A stretch of 64,000 nucleotides of DNA from Clostridia bacterium (GTDB taxonomy: Bacteria; Bacillota; Clostridia; Christensenellales; Borkfalkiaceae): positions 1 through 64,000 of the forward strand of contig JAFZXN010000030.1 in the NCBI GenBank assembly GCA_017616695.1, written 5' to 3'. This document shows, piece by piece, positions 46,420-57,085 of this stretch (its first letter is position 1; every line of letters begins with the position of its first letter). The notes under the pieces were generated by a model. The model searched no databases, was not told the DNA's origin, and saw only the letters and a list, made by a program, of their open reading frames with translations. The translations under genes were made by a program, and so were the position numbers.

Positions 46420-46935
46420 ATGTTGGACAGAAAGATCTTGATCTCGGCGCAGGAAGGCGACGAAAACAGTATGCTGTCTCTTGCGCGCAGCTGCTTTGAC
46501 GAAGGCGCTTACCAAGAGGCGTTTTACTGGACGTATCTTGCGGCAAAGGCGGGTTTTGCCCCTGCATTTTTACCGCTCGGGAAGTTTTACGCCTCCGGCA
46601 AGGGCATTTCCATAGACGCGAAAAAGTGCAATTATTGGTACAAAAAGGCGGCTAAAAGCGGTTCGGTGAAGGCGCTCGTATATCTCGCGGACAATTTTTA
46701 CGACGGTTTCGGCGTGCGCACCGATTACGAGAAAGCCGTCCGATACTACAAAAAAGCCGCCGAACGCGGTGACAGTTACGCCGAATATCGCCTCGGCGTG
46801 TGTCTGTGTCTTGGAGTGGGCGTGCGCGAAAACAAAGAAAAAGCGCGGTATTATCTTTCGGTCTCGTCGTCGAAAGGGAACGTTTACGCCAAGCGCGAAC
46901 TTAAAGGGCTGGTCGCCGTTCCCGCCGCGTATTGA
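46420..46935 (+). CDS. Sel1-repeat (TPR-like) protein
   Basis: 171 residues from ATG 46420, which has GGGAAGG upstream; longer in-frame starts lack a ribosome site. It contains about four Sel1-type helical repeats (AxxGxxxAxxxLGxxYxxGxGxxxDxxKAxxWYxKAA), clearest at YEKAVRYYKKAAERGDSYAEYRLGVCLCLGVGV. No signal peptide, so cytoplasmic. Sel1 proteins serve as protein-interaction scaffolds; the partner is unknown. Confidence 0.85.
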   Translation: MLDRKILISAQEGDENSMLSLARSCFDEGAYQEAFYWTYLAAKAGFAPAFLPLGKFYASGKGISIDAKKCNYWYKKAAKSGSVKALVYLADNFYDGFGVRTDYEKAVRYYKKAAERGDSYAEYRLGVCLCLGVGVRENKEKARYYLSVSSSKGNVYAKRELKGLVAVPAAY

Positions 46936-47011
46936 ACTTAGCGCCGACTTTGAAAACGACCTTCCGAAAAAGCGTTTAGTCAAAGCATTCGGGCGCTATC
47001 TGATAAATCCG

Positions 47012-47039
47012 TTGACAAATTCATTTTTTATATTATAAT
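47012..47039 (+). promoter_or_regulatory. Sigma-A promoter for the FAD oxidoreductase
   Basis: TTGACA (47012-47017), 16 bases, TATAAT (47034-47039), 49 bases before the ATG. Confidence 0.75.
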
Positions 47040-47088
47040 TATAGTTGCGGCGGAAAGCGCCGCAAAACTATCTGAAACGGATACCGAT

Positions 47089-48255
47089 ATGAAACTTGAA
47101 CGGGAAACTATTATAAAAGACGGCTATGACGTTATCGTCGTAGGCGGTGGGATAGCCGGCGTTGCCGCTTCGGTCGCCGCGGCAAGATCGGGCGTTAAAG
47201 TGCTTTTGATAGAAAAGGCGGTCAATCTCGGCGGACTTGCGACGAACGGATTGATCTCCTGGTACGAACCGCTCTGCGACGGCAGGGGCAAACAGATGAT
47301 ATTCGGCTTGGCGGAAGAGCTAATACGCCTTTCGTGCAAGACGGGTTACGGCAGGCTCCCGAAAGCTTGGGGCGGAGACGGCTCGTCAACGTATACGAGG
47401 TTTGCCGCTGATTTTTCACCCACGGCTTTTATGCTCGAACTCGACCGTTTCGTCATTGAAAACGGTGTGAAACTGCGTTTCGATACGCTTGCGACTTACC
47501 CCGTGGTCGAAAACGGAATTGTGACGGGCGTGGTCTGCGAAAGCGTTTCGGGCTGCGAGCTGTTCCCCGCTAAAGCAGTCGTCGACGCGACGGGCAACGC
47601 CGCGGTTTTTAACGGGGCGGGAGCCGAGACGGTCGCGGGTAAAAATTATACGTCGTATATCGCGCACGGGTTCACCGTCGACGACGCCGCAAAACTTGCC
47701 GACGGGGATATTCGCGCTTTCAGGCGTTGGATCAATTCGGGCAGCGATATGCTCGGCAACGGTCAGCCGGAAAACGTGCCGCTTTGTGAAGGCGTTACCG
47801 CCGAGAGCGTCACGGAATTTGTCGTTTGCGGCAAGGCGCGTATTTTGAAACTGCTGTCCGAAAAGGAAAAAGGAAGTGCGGAGCTTATGGCGCTTCCGTT
47901 TATGCCGCAGCTGCGCACCGTAAGAAGAATAGTCGGTAACAGTGATTTTTGCGCCGAGAACGGGGTGACTTTTGTAGACGCTATCGCAAGTTGCGGCGAT
48001 TTCAGAATGAATAATATCGGCAATCACTACGAAATACCTTTCGGCGCATTGTGGAACGGGAAGATAAAAAATCTTCTTGCCGCGGGGCGCATCATATCTT
48101 CTCCGCAGGGCGACGGCTGGGAGGTCGCACGCGTGATACCCGTTTGCGCGCTGACCGGCGAGGCCGCGGGAAAGGCCGCCGCTTTGCTCGTTAAAGAAAA
48201 TAAAACTCTGAAAGATCTTTCCGCCGACGATATTAAAAAGATACGGGTTTGTTGA
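47089..48255 (+). CDS. FAD-dependent oxidoreductase (FAD_oxidored family)
   Basis: 388 residues, cytoplasmic. The N-terminal Rossmann motif VVGGGIAGVAA (17-27) and the acidic end of beta-2 (LLIEKA) bind FAD. Residues about 45-60 (LGGLATNGLISWYEP) and the C-terminal AGRIISSPQGDGWEVARVIPVCALTGEAAGKAA match the FAD_oxidored (PF12831-like) family, whose members oxidise varied small molecules. No neighbouring gene suggests the substrate. It stands alone between its own promoter and a dispersed repeat. Confidence 0.85.
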   Translation: MKLERETIIKDGYDVIVVGGGIAGVAASVAAARSGVKVLLIEKAVNLGGLATNGLISWYEPLCDGRGKQMIFGLAEELIRLSCKTGYGRLPKAWGGDGSSTYTRFAADFSPTAFMLELDRFVIENGVKLRFDTLATYPVVENGIVTGVVCESVSGCELFPAKAVVDATGNAAVFNGAGAETVAGKNYTSYIAHGFTVDDAAKLADGDIRAFRRWINSGSDMLGNGQPENVPLCEGVTAESVTEFVVCGKARILKLLSEKEKGSAELMALPFMPQLRTVRRIVGNSDFCAENGVTFVDAIASCGDFRMNNIGNHYEIPFGALWNGKIKNLLAAGRIISSPQGDGWEVARVIPVCALTGEAAGKAAALLVKENKTLKDLSADDIKKIRVC

Positions 48256-48264
48256 TAAAAATGC

Positions 48265-48293
48265 TTGATAATCGACTTATACGCGGGTTTTTG
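48265..48293 (-). repeat. Dispersed repeat, minus orientation; identical to a coding copy at 63206
   Basis: 29 bases identical to 63206-63234. The shared core is GATAATCGACTTATA, with CGCGGGTTTTTG attached. It lies ten bases after the FAD gene stop. Confidence 0.85.
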
Positions 48294-48394
48294 CATTTGT
48301 AAAAGCCCGCGTTTTTCTGCGTTTTGCAGCTTTTAAAATATATGAAAGTCGGAAAAACGGACAAAATCGGGTAAAAAATGGTTGGAAAAGCGGA

Positions 48395-48465
48395 TATAAT
48401 TGATAATGAAAAGAAAGGGAAAAGTATGTATATGGTATATAAGATAGATCTGTCGGGGCTATGAT
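48395..48465 (+). other. Possible tiny transcript with 12-codon ORF
   Basis: TATAAT at 48395-48400 (no good -35), AAAGGGA, then ATG TAT ATG ... TGA at 48427-48465 encoding MYMVYKIDLSGL. A strong hairpin follows at 48483-48521. It could be a leader-like element or chance. No other feature explains 48294-48480. Confidence 0.2.
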
Positions 48466-48474
48466 AAAAAAGGT

Positions 48475-48521
48475 AATTAAAAAGCGAGCCGAAGAAAGGT
48501 TTTTGACTTTTCTTCGGCTCG
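48475..48521 (-). terminator. Intrinsic terminator of the GtrA/GT2 operon
   Basis: GCGAGCCGAAGAAA (48483-48496) pairs with its complement (48508-48521). On the minus strand it is followed by TTTTTAATTA. It lies about 100 bases after the glycosyltransferase stop. Confidence 0.8.
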
Positions 48522-48624
48522 CGGTTGTTTTGTGGAAGTTTTTTTTGCGATTATCTGTTATTTTTTTCGTTTTTCGGCAGGTGTATTTTTAGTTATTTTC
48601 GATAGGTCGAAATATCGTTATAGA

Positions 48625-49548
48625 TCATTCGATGTTTTTCGTGTCGTCGATGATGTATTCGGGGCGGTTTTTGACTTCGTTATAGACGTTTGCAAGGTAT
48701 AAGTTGCTTATGCCGTTGAAAACGAAATTGCCGCTGAACAAAAGACATACCGTGGGTATCAGCCAGAACGATGCGTCGAAAGCCACGCCGTTTGCCGCTA
48801 AAATTATCAGCGCAACGAAGCCTAAAATCGACAAAAGTCCGCCTATAAGCCCGAATTTGAGCGATAACGACAGCGGCCAGTTGCTGTTTGAAAGTATTCC
48901 CGCTTTTGCGAGGTTGGTCATTTTTTTGAAAGAATAGTGCGTTTTGCCGGCGACGCGGCTCTTTCTTTCGAAGTCGACGAAAGTCTGCTTAAAGCCCACC
49001 CAGCTTTCAAGCCCGCGCAGGTATTTTTCGTGTTCGGGCATAGCGCACACGGCGTCGACCGCGCGGCGGGAAAGCAGCTTGAAATCGCCCGTGTCCTTGG
49101 GTATCTTGGTGGTGGAAATGCCGTGCAGAAACTTATAGTAAAGCGAGGCGGTGGCGCGCTTGAAGACCGATTCGTTTTTTCTTTTTATCCTTCTGCCGTG
49201 AACGACGTCGTAGCCTTCGAGGAACTTTTCGTACATTACGGGCAATAGGTCAACGGGGTCCTGCCCGTCGCAATCGAGCTCGGCAACGCAGTCGCCTTTT
49301 GAACTTCGGAATCCGCAGATTATCGCCGCCTGCTGACCGAAATTTTTGGAAAAGTTGATAACTTTTACGTTCTCGTCTTTTTCGGCGAGCGAATAAAGTT
49401 TTTCGCGCGTTTTATCGGCGGAGCCGTCGTTTACGAAGATCATTTCGTAATCTATGCCCATTCCCTTTAAAACGGGCAACGCGTCGGCGTAAAATTTTTC
49501 GACCGTCAATTCTTCATTAAAGCACGGTACAACAAGGCTTATTTTCAT
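48625..49548 (-). CDS. Family 2 glycosyltransferase, GtrB/DPM1-like, membrane anchored
   Basis: 307 residues. The N-terminal GT-A domain has VVPCFNEE (6-13), FVNDGSADKTRE and the DxD-type motif ELDCDGQDP, plus GRR...R and DTGDFKLLSRRAV near 160. Two C-terminal transmembrane helices (about 230-285) match GtrB-type polyprenyl-phosphate sugar transferases. The likely reaction is transfer of a hexose from UDP-sugar to undecaprenyl phosphate on the inner leaflet. The gene just upstream encodes a GtrA-like flippase partner, supporting a role in decorating teichoic acid or other wall glycans. Confidence 0.92.
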   Translation of the reverse strand: MKISLVVPCFNEELTVEKFYADALPVLKGMGIDYEMIFVNDGSADKTREKLYSLAEKDENVKVINFSKNFGQQAAIICGFRSSKGDCVAELDCDGQDPVDLLPVMYEKFLEGYDVVHGRRIKRKNESVFKRATASLYYKFLHGISTTKIPKDTGDFKLLSRRAVDAVCAMPEHEKYLRGLESWVGFKQTFVDFERKSRVAGKTHYSFKKMTNLAKAGILSNSNWPLSLSLKFGLIGGLLSILGFVALIILAANGVAFDASFWLIPTVCLLFSGNFVFNGISNLYLANVYNEVKNRPEYIIDDTKNIE

Positions 49549-49574
49549 AGTTTTTATCCGATTTGATTATTTAT

Positions 49575-50090
49575 TCAAGCGTCGAAAGACGATTGGGTTT
49601 CGGCGGGTGCCGACGCCTTTTTGAAAATGAGCAGTTTTCTCGTTACGAAGTTATATATAAGAACGATAAACGTAAGCAATATTTTGACCAGCCATTCGTT
49701 CCATAACAGCACGCCGTTAAACAGATACATTCCGACTTCGTGTATCCCGAGGCCTATCGCCGAAAAGAAGGCGAATACGAGAAAACCTTTTACCGATTTT
49801 GAGTTTCCCTTTTCGTTGAACACGAAAATTATCGACAAAACGTAGTTGGCGATAAGTCCGAAAATAAATCCTATCCCCGTGCCGAAGCAGGCGGCGATAA
49901 GCTCGGGTTTTTCCGTCGCGCCGTGAAACACGTTGAAAAACGACGGGTATTTATCGGGCGCGAAAAAATACAAGGTCACGCCCATCATGAAAAAATCCAC
50001 TACGGTCGCAAGCCCGCCGACGAGCAAAAATCTCACTATTTCGCCTAACAGCGTTTTTCCGTTGATAAAACGTCTTAGTTTGTCGAACAT
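49575..50090 (-). CDS. GtrA-like flippase protein
   Basis: 171 residues from ATG 50090 (MFDKLRRFINGK); an upstream in-frame ATG at 50159 has no ribosome site. It has four hydrophobic helices and the GtrA opening FLLVGGLATVVDFFMMG. GtrA proteins flip undecaprenyl-phosphate-linked sugars made by GtrB-like enzymes. The product works with the glycosyltransferase 26 bases downstream on the same strand. Confidence 0.88.
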   Translation of the reverse strand: MFDKLRRFINGKTLLGEIVRFLLVGGLATVVDFFMMGVTLYFFAPDKYPSFFNVFHGATEKPELIAACFGTGIGFIFGLIANYVLSIIFVFNEKGNSKSVKGFLVFAFFSAIGLGIHEVGMYLFNGVLLWNEWLVKILLTFIVLIYNFVTRKLLIFKKASAPAETQSSFDA

Positions 50091-50224
50091 GATACGGTAT
50101 CCGCGTAAAACACGCCAAACGACCGCCCTTTCGTTTATTTTGGCGGCAGTCGCATTCATAATATATCATAATATGCAAAAAATGTCAATACGCGGGCGTA
50201 AAATTATTCGTATTTACAGTGAAT

Positions 50225-51118
50225 TTACGGCGAATGATCGACGCTTACGTCGCAAACGATATCGTTTTCGGTCGAAATATCGACGTAGCGAACGTCTTTT
50301 CCTATAAGCGCGAAAGTGGAAGGGAAGTCCTTTTCCGTCGGCGGGATAACGTAATCGAATTCGCCCAAAAACTCCTTTATGACGTCGGCTTTATCGGCTA
50401 TCGCGGGGGATAAAAGACGCGAAAAGTCGCCGCCGTACGCCACCGATTCCAAAAAAGCAAGCTTTTTACCGAGCGTTGTTTTCGGCGCCCGTTTGTATTT
50501 CGGCGTAAGGCTTTTTGCCATCAGACTTACTTTATCGGTCACTTCGTAATGCTCTTGCAACAAATAGATATTGCTCCCCGTTATTAGTCTTTTTATCGTC
50601 AGCGTCTGCTTTGCAACGAGATCGACGCACGTCGTCGAAAATATTATTTTCATACTTTTTAATGAAAACAACACGACGTGTTTTAACCTTCCTTTTATCT
50701 CGATGAGCGCGCAGTCGGCCAAATTAGAAACGGCTACGTCCGCCGATGAAAAGGGTATCGAAACGGTGACTTGTCCGCCGTAAAAGAACACGTCGAGCTT
50801 GGGCGTGCCGTCGTCGTACACTCTTATTATCAGTTCCTTACCGTAAAACGCCGTTTTCGTTTCGTAGATCGTTTTATGGCTTTTGGGGATAGGGATAAAT
50901 TCGGGGATAAAGAGCTTTCCGTAATAAAACGGGTATTCGCGGGCGTTGACTTTAAGCCCTGCGCCCGAAACTACCGTCGGCAAAAAGTCGGGCGAAATAA
51001 TTTCAAAAGCGGCGCTCTCGTCGGCGTGAACGTATCTGACGTTGCGGGATATTTTCCCCAAAACGCTGTCGCCGCGCATTATAAACGCCGTGACGGGCGA
51101 GAAAAAATAGTATTTCAT
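50225..51118 (-). CDS. Conserved-looking protein of unknown function
   Basis: About 297 residues from ATG 51118 (MKYYFFSPVTAF); an earlier in-frame start at 51175 adds 19 residues. The first two thirds are beta-rich with no membrane helices or signal peptide. A Lys/Arg-rich linker (TPKYKRAPKTTLGKK) leads to a helical segment and an acidic end. I do not recognise a family. Good codon-use match to neighbours and length support a real gene. It may share a transcript with the GtrA/GT2 pair 135 bases downstream. Confidence 0.65.
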   Translation of the reverse strand: MKYYFFSPVTAFIMRGDSVLGKISRNVRYVHADESAAFEIISPDFLPTVVSGAGLKVNAREYPFYYGKLFIPEFIPIPKSHKTIYETKTAFYGKELIIRVYDDGTPKLDVFFYGGQVTVSIPFSSADVAVSNLADCALIEIKGRLKHVVLFSLKSMKIIFSTTCVDLVAKQTLTIKRLITGSNIYLLQEHYEVTDKVSLMAKSLTPKYKRAPKTTLGKKLAFLESVAYGGDFSRLLSPAIADKADVIKEFLGEFDYVIPPTEKDFPSTFALIGKDVRYVDISTENDIVCDVSVDHSP

Positions 51119-51255
51119 ACAGTAATTTATTGACGGATATTGAAAAATATGTATCGTATAATCAAAACTTGGCAATAATCGTAAACGAAAGCCCGCAAAA
51201 TTTATAAAAAACGGGCTTAAAAAACCGCGGAAGGCGGATAAAAAAGAGGTGCTTT

Positions 51256-51870
51256 ATGAAAGGTTACAGCGAAAAAGAGATAGAAAGCTTATTGATTTCG
51301 GCTTACGACGCGGCGAGAGTCGGGAAAAGTCTTACCCGCGTGTTCAAGGAATTTGCCGAAAAGACGGGCAGGGCAAAAGGCAGCGTGCGCAACTATTATT
51401 ATAAGTTTATAAAAGAGGTCGGCGGCGACGAAAAGCTTATGAAAAGGTATCCGCTCGCAAAGGATATGGCGGTGGGTAAAAACGTCGCGTTCACCAAAGA
51501 AGAGGAAGAAGACGTCTATCGCCGCATAACCGAACAGGTCAAAACGGGCAAAAGCGTAAGAAAAAGCGTGTATTATCTCGCGGGCGGCGACGAAAAGCTT
51601 GCGTTAAGGTATCAGAACAAGTATAGGAATATGAAAAAGATACGTTCGTCCGACTTTGAAGACGACGGAACGTATAAGCTGCTCAGCGAAAAGATAAATC
51701 TCCTCGTTGAAAGGATAGGGAAAAGCCTGCGCTCGGAAAACGAACGGCTCAAAAAGACCGTCGACATTTTGCGTGAAGAAAACAAGCGTTTAAGGTCGGT
51801 ATCAGATAGCGGCGCGATAATGGATTTCTTTTCGGAAGGTAGACCTGCGGACTTTGAAAAAAACGCGTGA
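51256..51870 (+). CDS. Myb/RsfA-like DNA-binding protein with coiled-coil tail
   Basis: 204 residues. Residues about 18-55 (RVGKSLTRVFKEFAEKTGRAKGSVRNYYYKF) and about 78-115 (EEDVYRRITEQVKTGKSVRKSVYYLAGGDEKLALRYQNKYRN) look like two Myb/SANT-type helix-turn-helix repeats, as in the RsfA prespore regulators. A leucine-rich coiled coil follows (about 140-180, ERLKKTVDILREENKRL). AAGAGG lies six bases upstream. Position beside yabP-yabQ supports a sporulation role, but the family assignment is by eye. Confidence 0.65.
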   Translation: MKGYSEKEIESLLISAYDAARVGKSLTRVFKEFAEKTGRAKGSVRNYYYKFIKEVGGDEKLMKRYPLAKDMAVGKNVAFTKEEEEDVYRRITEQVKTGKSVRKSVYYLAGGDEKLALRYQNKYRNMKKIRSSDFEDDGTYKLLSEKINLLVERIGKSLRSENERLKKTVDILREENKRLRSVSDSGAIMDFFSEGRPADFEKNA

Positions 51871-51891
51871 CAGGTTTTTTTACGCGATAGT

Positions 51892-51918
51892 AAAAGTCGG
51901 CCTATAAGTCGATTATCG
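51892..51918 (+). repeat. Dispersed repeat, full-length form
   Basis: AAAAGTCGGCC followed by TATAAGTCGATTATCGCG, 22 bases after the Myb-like gene stop. Confidence 0.8.
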
Positions 51919-51951
51919 CGCGTTTTTAACTTAAATAAAAGGATCGTCGGT

Positions 51952-51979
51952 TCATTTTTTCAAGATGCGGGCATATATT
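51952..51979 (+). promoter_or_regulatory. Possible sigma-E-type sporulation promoter for yabP
   Basis: TCATTTT and CATATATT (51972-51979) are spaced about 13 bp, close to the mother-cell sigma-E pattern. yabP is a sigma-E gene in Bacillus. The match is modest. Confidence 0.3.
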
Positions 51980-51998
51980 ATACCGAACGGGTATAAGT

Positions 51999-52244
51999 AT
52001 GCATTCGTTAAGTATCGAAGAGAGAAAAAGCTTTACCGCCACCGAAATAAAGGAAGTGGCGGCGTTCTCGGATAAGGAAGTAAAGCTCGTAGCCAAAAAC
52101 GACAGTACGATTATAATTACGGGCGACGGGCTCAAGATAAACGGATTTTCAAAGGATAACGGTTCGTTTTCTCTTACCGGTAACGTTCGTTCCGTAAGGT
52201 ACGGGGCGTCTTCCGAAAGCTTATTCAAGCGGATATTCAGATAA
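51999..52244 (+). CDS. yabP: Sporulation protein YabP
   Basis: 81 residues. It shows the YabP/YqfC pattern: an early Glu-Arg, then a TEIKEVAAFSDKEVKLVAKNDSTIIITGDGLKI block, and a closing LTGNVRSVRYG. YabP is needed for spore coat or cortex formation in the mother cell. The stop overlaps the yabQ start (TAATG). The order yabP-yabQ-divIC is conserved in Firmicutes, which strengthens the call for this short protein. Confidence 0.88.
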   Translation: MHSLSIEERKSFTATEIKEVAAFSDKEVKLVAKNDSTIIITGDGLKINGFSKDNGSFSLTGNVRSVRYGASSESLFKRIFR

Positions 52245-52780
52245 TGTTCGTAAGCGACAATCAATTAAAATACGCTTGCGTAACGTTTGCGGCGGGATTT
52301 TTTTGCGCGCTTGCCGCCGATATCCGCTATTATCTTTGCGCCCTGATAATAGGAAAGCGATTTGCCAAATATACGTTCATCATTTACGCCGCCGAAGCAA
52401 CGGCGACTTTTTTGTACGTTTTTATTCAGATGAAGATGCCGTCTCTTCGAGCGTACATGCCGATATGTTTTTTGCTCGGAGCGGTCGGCTATATGAAAAG
52501 TTTGCATAAAGCGCTTGCAATTATATATAAATACTGTTATAATATAATAAATAAATTCAAGGCGAAACTGCGATCGGCATTCGGGCGTTTTTACGCCAAG
52601 CTCGATAAACGAAGGAGAAAACATGGACGAGCAGAAGAAAAAACGTATTTATTCAGCCGCCGTTGTCATAGGGGTAATGTTTTTGAGCATACTTCTGTCG
52701 TTTATGGTGTATCAGATGTTCGCGATCGGCGCAAAAAAACGTCGGATAGACGCGCTCGACGCGCAGATAGCCGTGCTTGA
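52244..52780 (+). CDS. yabQ: Sporulation membrane protein YabQ (3' end overlaps divIC)
   Basis: The frame is open for 178 codons. Hydrophobic segments near 8-35, 45-65 and 72-90, with the FAAGFFCALAADIRYYL pattern typical of YabQ. The last about 52 codons run in another frame through the divIC gene and look like an Arg-rich nonsense tail. A TAA just before the divIC ribosome site is one frame away (52609-52611 region), so either a real long overlap or a frameshift (natural or sequencing) has removed the proper stop. Assignment rests on position and the N-terminal membrane pattern. Confidence 0.75.
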   Translation: MFVSDNQLKYACVTFAAGFFCALAADIRYYLCALIIGKRFAKYTFIIYAAEATATFLYVFIQMKMPSLRAYMPICFLLGAVGYMKSLHKALAIIYKYCYNIINKFKAKLRSAFGRFYAKLDKRRRKHGRAEEKTYLFSRRCHRGNVFEHTSVVYGVSDVRDRRKKTSDRRARRADSRA

Positions 52781-52886
52781 AAAGGAAAAAGAGGAAACAA
52801 GCGACAGTATAGAAGTGTGGCTCAGCAAATGGAAGATAGAGGAAGCCGCCCGCGAAAAGGGTTGGTATTACAGTACAGATAAATAA
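52623..52886 (+). CDS. divIC: Septum formation initiator, DivIC/FtsB family
   Basis: 87 residues: a short cytoplasmic N-terminus, one transmembrane helix (about 10-30), and an extracytoplasmic coiled coil (RRIDALDAQIAVLEKEKEETSDSI), then a family-like end with EEAAREKGWYY. DivIC recruits and stabilises the divisome with FtsL and DivIB. GAAGGAG lies five bases before the ATG. Position after yabQ matches the conserved order. Confidence 0.88.
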   Translation: MDEQKKKRIYSAAVVIGVMFLSILLSFMVYQMFAIGAKKRRIDALDAQIAVLEKEKEETSDSIEVWLSKWKIEEAAREKGWYYSTDK

Positions 52887-52964
52887 CGGGTTTCTATCAA
52901 TAAGTCCCGCTATATGCGCGTTAACGCCGCATTTTGGATAAACGGGTAAGCTTTTCGGAGAAGT

Positions 52965-53834
52965 ATGAAAGCAATAATAGATACAGGTTCCAATTCCGTC
53001 CGCCTCGCTGTGTTTGCGGACGGACAAATTGTTTTTAAGAGAAAATTTATCACCAGGCTCGGGAAAGGTCTTTTTTCAAGCGGCCTGCTCGACATAACGG
53101 GCAAACAAAAGACGCTTGAAGCTTTGGTTTCATTGACGGATATTGCCGAGAAAATGGGCGTGGAGAAAAAAGATATATATATTTTTGCGACCGCCGCGGT
53201 GCGCCGTGCGAAAAACGGCGGCGAATTTGTCGACGAAGCGTACAAGCTTATAGGTATAAAGATCGACGTCGTGAGCGAAGAAGAGGAAGCCGAACTTGCG
53301 CTGATGGGCGCGCTCGGCAACGACGACGGGTGCGTACTCGATATCGGCGGCGCATCGAGCGAACTTATCGTCAGAAACGGCGGAAAGATAGTTTACAAAC
53401 ATTCTCTGCCGCTCGGCGCGGTCGTCGTGACCGATATGTTCCAAAAGGACGAAAGAGCTGCCGACGAGCATATCAAGACCGCCGTCAAAGAATACGAAAA
53501 AGTGCCGATAACGGGCTTATTGACGGGGATCGGGGGTACTGCGTCCTGCTGTGCGCGCGTTATGACGCGTATAAAAGGGGCGGACTACGACGGCACCGAT
53601 AACAAGACCGTCACGTTAAAAGAGCTTATTTCTTTGGAAAAAGTTTTTTACTCTTCGAGCGACGAAGAATTGGAAAGAATGGGAGTGGAGCCGCAACGGA
53701 CTTGTATTATTGCCGGCGGCGTTACGCTTTTAAGAAATATCCTCGAATACCTTGATCGGGATAAATACGTCTGTTCGGAAAACGATAATCTTTTGGGCTA
53801 TTACAGACTGAAAGCGGGAGGTGAACGGCGATGA
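52965..53834 (+). CDS. Exopolyphosphatase/pppGpp phosphohydrolase family protein
   Basis: 289 residues of the Ppx/GppA ASKHA fold. Motifs: IDTGSNSVRL (5-14, usual form DIGSNS), ATAAVRRAKNG, a DIGGASSELIV phosphate-binding motif (about 125-135), SLPLGAVVVTDMF, and GIGGTASCCAR. It hydrolyses polyphosphate or pppGpp. It is shorter than two-domain Ppx (about 500) and corresponds to the N-terminal catalytic unit. CGGAG precedes the ATG. Its stop overlaps the protease start (ATGA). Confidence 0.92.
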   Translation: MKAIIDTGSNSVRLAVFADGQIVFKRKFITRLGKGLFSSGLLDITGKQKTLEALVSLTDIAEKMGVEKKDIYIFATAAVRRAKNGGEFVDEAYKLIGIKIDVVSEEEEAELALMGALGNDDGCVLDIGGASSELIVRNGGKIVYKHSLPLGAVVVTDMFQKDERAADEHIKTAVKEYEKVPITGLLTGIGGTASCCARVMTRIKGADYDGTDNKTVTLKELISLEKVFYSSSDEELERMGVEPQRTCIIAGGVTLLRNILEYLDRDKYVCSENDNLLGYYRLKAGGERR

Positions 53835-54877
53835 ACTCTAAAAAAAGCTATTTTTCAGCCTTGGTGACGCTCGTTCCCGTCACCGCGCTTGCCGCGTTTT
53901 TGTTTGCCGTCGGCCTTAAATTATCGCCCGACGGCACTGCGGCGATACCAAAGGCTTTGGCGCTGACGTTTATTGCGCTCCTATCCTGGTATCTCGTCCA
54001 TAACGTGCTGCACGAAACGGGGCACGCAGTCGCGGCAAAGATAAGCGGCGCGAAGATACTTGAATTTTCCGTATTTTTCCTCGATTTTTATCGCGTAGGT
54101 AACAAAACGAAATTTAAATTAAGCGTTAAGTCGGCATACGCGGGCTGGGTGAGTTTCGTATGTTACGATCCGGATTCTTCCGAAAGATCGCTCCGCTTAT
54201 CTCTTATAGGCGGGCTTATCGGCACTTTGACGACGCTTGTAATAATCGGCGTAACGTTTGCGATATTCCGCACGTTTACGGCGTATTACCTCGTGCTTAT
54301 GGGCGCGTTTTCCGTAGCGTATATGGTCGTAATCAACTACGTATGCCGCTTTTACGGGACGGACGGCGCGCTGCTTTTCGACGAAAAGGGAAGATCGGCG
54401 GCTTTCAAGCGTTCCGCAAGGATATTAAAAGCCGAAAGCGCCATGTATCTCGGCAAGGAGCTTTCCGAAGTTTTCGGCGGCAGCGTTCCCGAAACGGAGC
54501 TTATTTATTACGACATTCTCGCGGCTTTATCAAAAGGCAGAACGACCGTCGCCGAAGAGGTGGCAAAAAGCCTTGAGAAAATGCAAAATATGAGCGATAA
54601 CGAACTTATAGCCGTACTTTTTGAAAAATTCTTTATCGCGTGCGTACTTAACGACGAAGAAAAGATAGCCATTTTAAAAGACGATTTTTTATACGCCGAA
54701 GGCACTTTGCCCGCCGCCTTGCGCGCTCACGCGAAATACAGGTATCTTACGGGTGAGACCGAATGGGCGAAAAGTCTTGAAAAAAGCTATTTGAGATCGC
54801 TTGAAGACCTGCCGCTTTCGGGGTACGTTTCGACCGAGAGAGCCGTCTACGAAAGGTATTTTGACGGCGAGACCTGA
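53831..54877 (+). CDS. Membrane zinc metalloprotease, M50-like
   Basis: 348 residues. A transmembrane region contains HETGH (His-Glu-x-x-His zinc site) within VLHETGHAVAAKISGAKILEF (near residue 60), as in site-2-type proteases and their relatives. Further hydrophobic helices lie near 10-30, 38-55, 125-150 and 155-175. A helical cytoplasmic domain of about 160 residues follows. M50 proteases cleave membrane proteins; the SpoIVFB member activates sigma-K in sporulation. Here the target is unknown. It overlaps ppx by four bases, so the genes are co-translated. Confidence 0.78.
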   Translation: MNSKKSYFSALVTLVPVTALAAFLFAVGLKLSPDGTAAIPKALALTFIALLSWYLVHNVLHETGHAVAAKISGAKILEFSVFFLDFYRVGNKTKFKLSVKSAYAGWVSFVCYDPDSSERSLRLSLIGGLIGTLTTLVIIGVTFAIFRTFTAYYLVLMGAFSVAYMVVINYVCRFYGTDGALLFDEKGRSAAFKRSARILKAESAMYLGKELSEVFGGSVPETELIYYDILAALSKGRTTVAEEVAKSLEKMQNMSDNELIAVLFEKFFIACVLNDEEKIAILKDDFLYAEGTLPAALRAHAKYRYLTGETEWAKSLEKSYLRSLEDLPLSGYVSTERAVYERYFDGET

Positions 54878-54964
54878 TTTTAACGCGCTGTAACGCGAAA
54901 CGGCGTTTTAAACGACGTTTATATAAGGCGTTTTGAAAGCCTTTTTGACAAAAAAAGTCGATAA

Positions 54965-55000
54965 GTCGGTTACGAAAACTGCGTAGCCGACCGTTTTTTT
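54965..55000 (+). terminator. Intrinsic terminator before gyrB
   Basis: GTCGGTTACG-AAAACT-GCGTAGCCGAC followed by CGTTTTTTT. It lies about 90 bases after the protease stop. A diverged dispersed repeat (GTCGATAAGTCGGTTACG) makes up its left arm. A plausible gyrB promoter (TTGAAA at 55063-55068, TATATT near 55084) lies in the AT-rich stretch that follows. Confidence 0.8.
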
Positions 55001-55162
55001 GCCCGAAAATCGCCTTTTGAACGATTTTAAAGCAATTTTTGAAAAAATTATCGACGATTTTGTTGAAAACGCTTTACTTATTATATATTTTAATATATAA
55101 TAAATATATCAATTTAATATATAATATATAAAATTTATATTAAAAAATATAGTAAGAGGTAA

Positions 55163-57073
<1,911 letters not shown>

Positions 57074-57085
57074 GGAGGAGTTATC

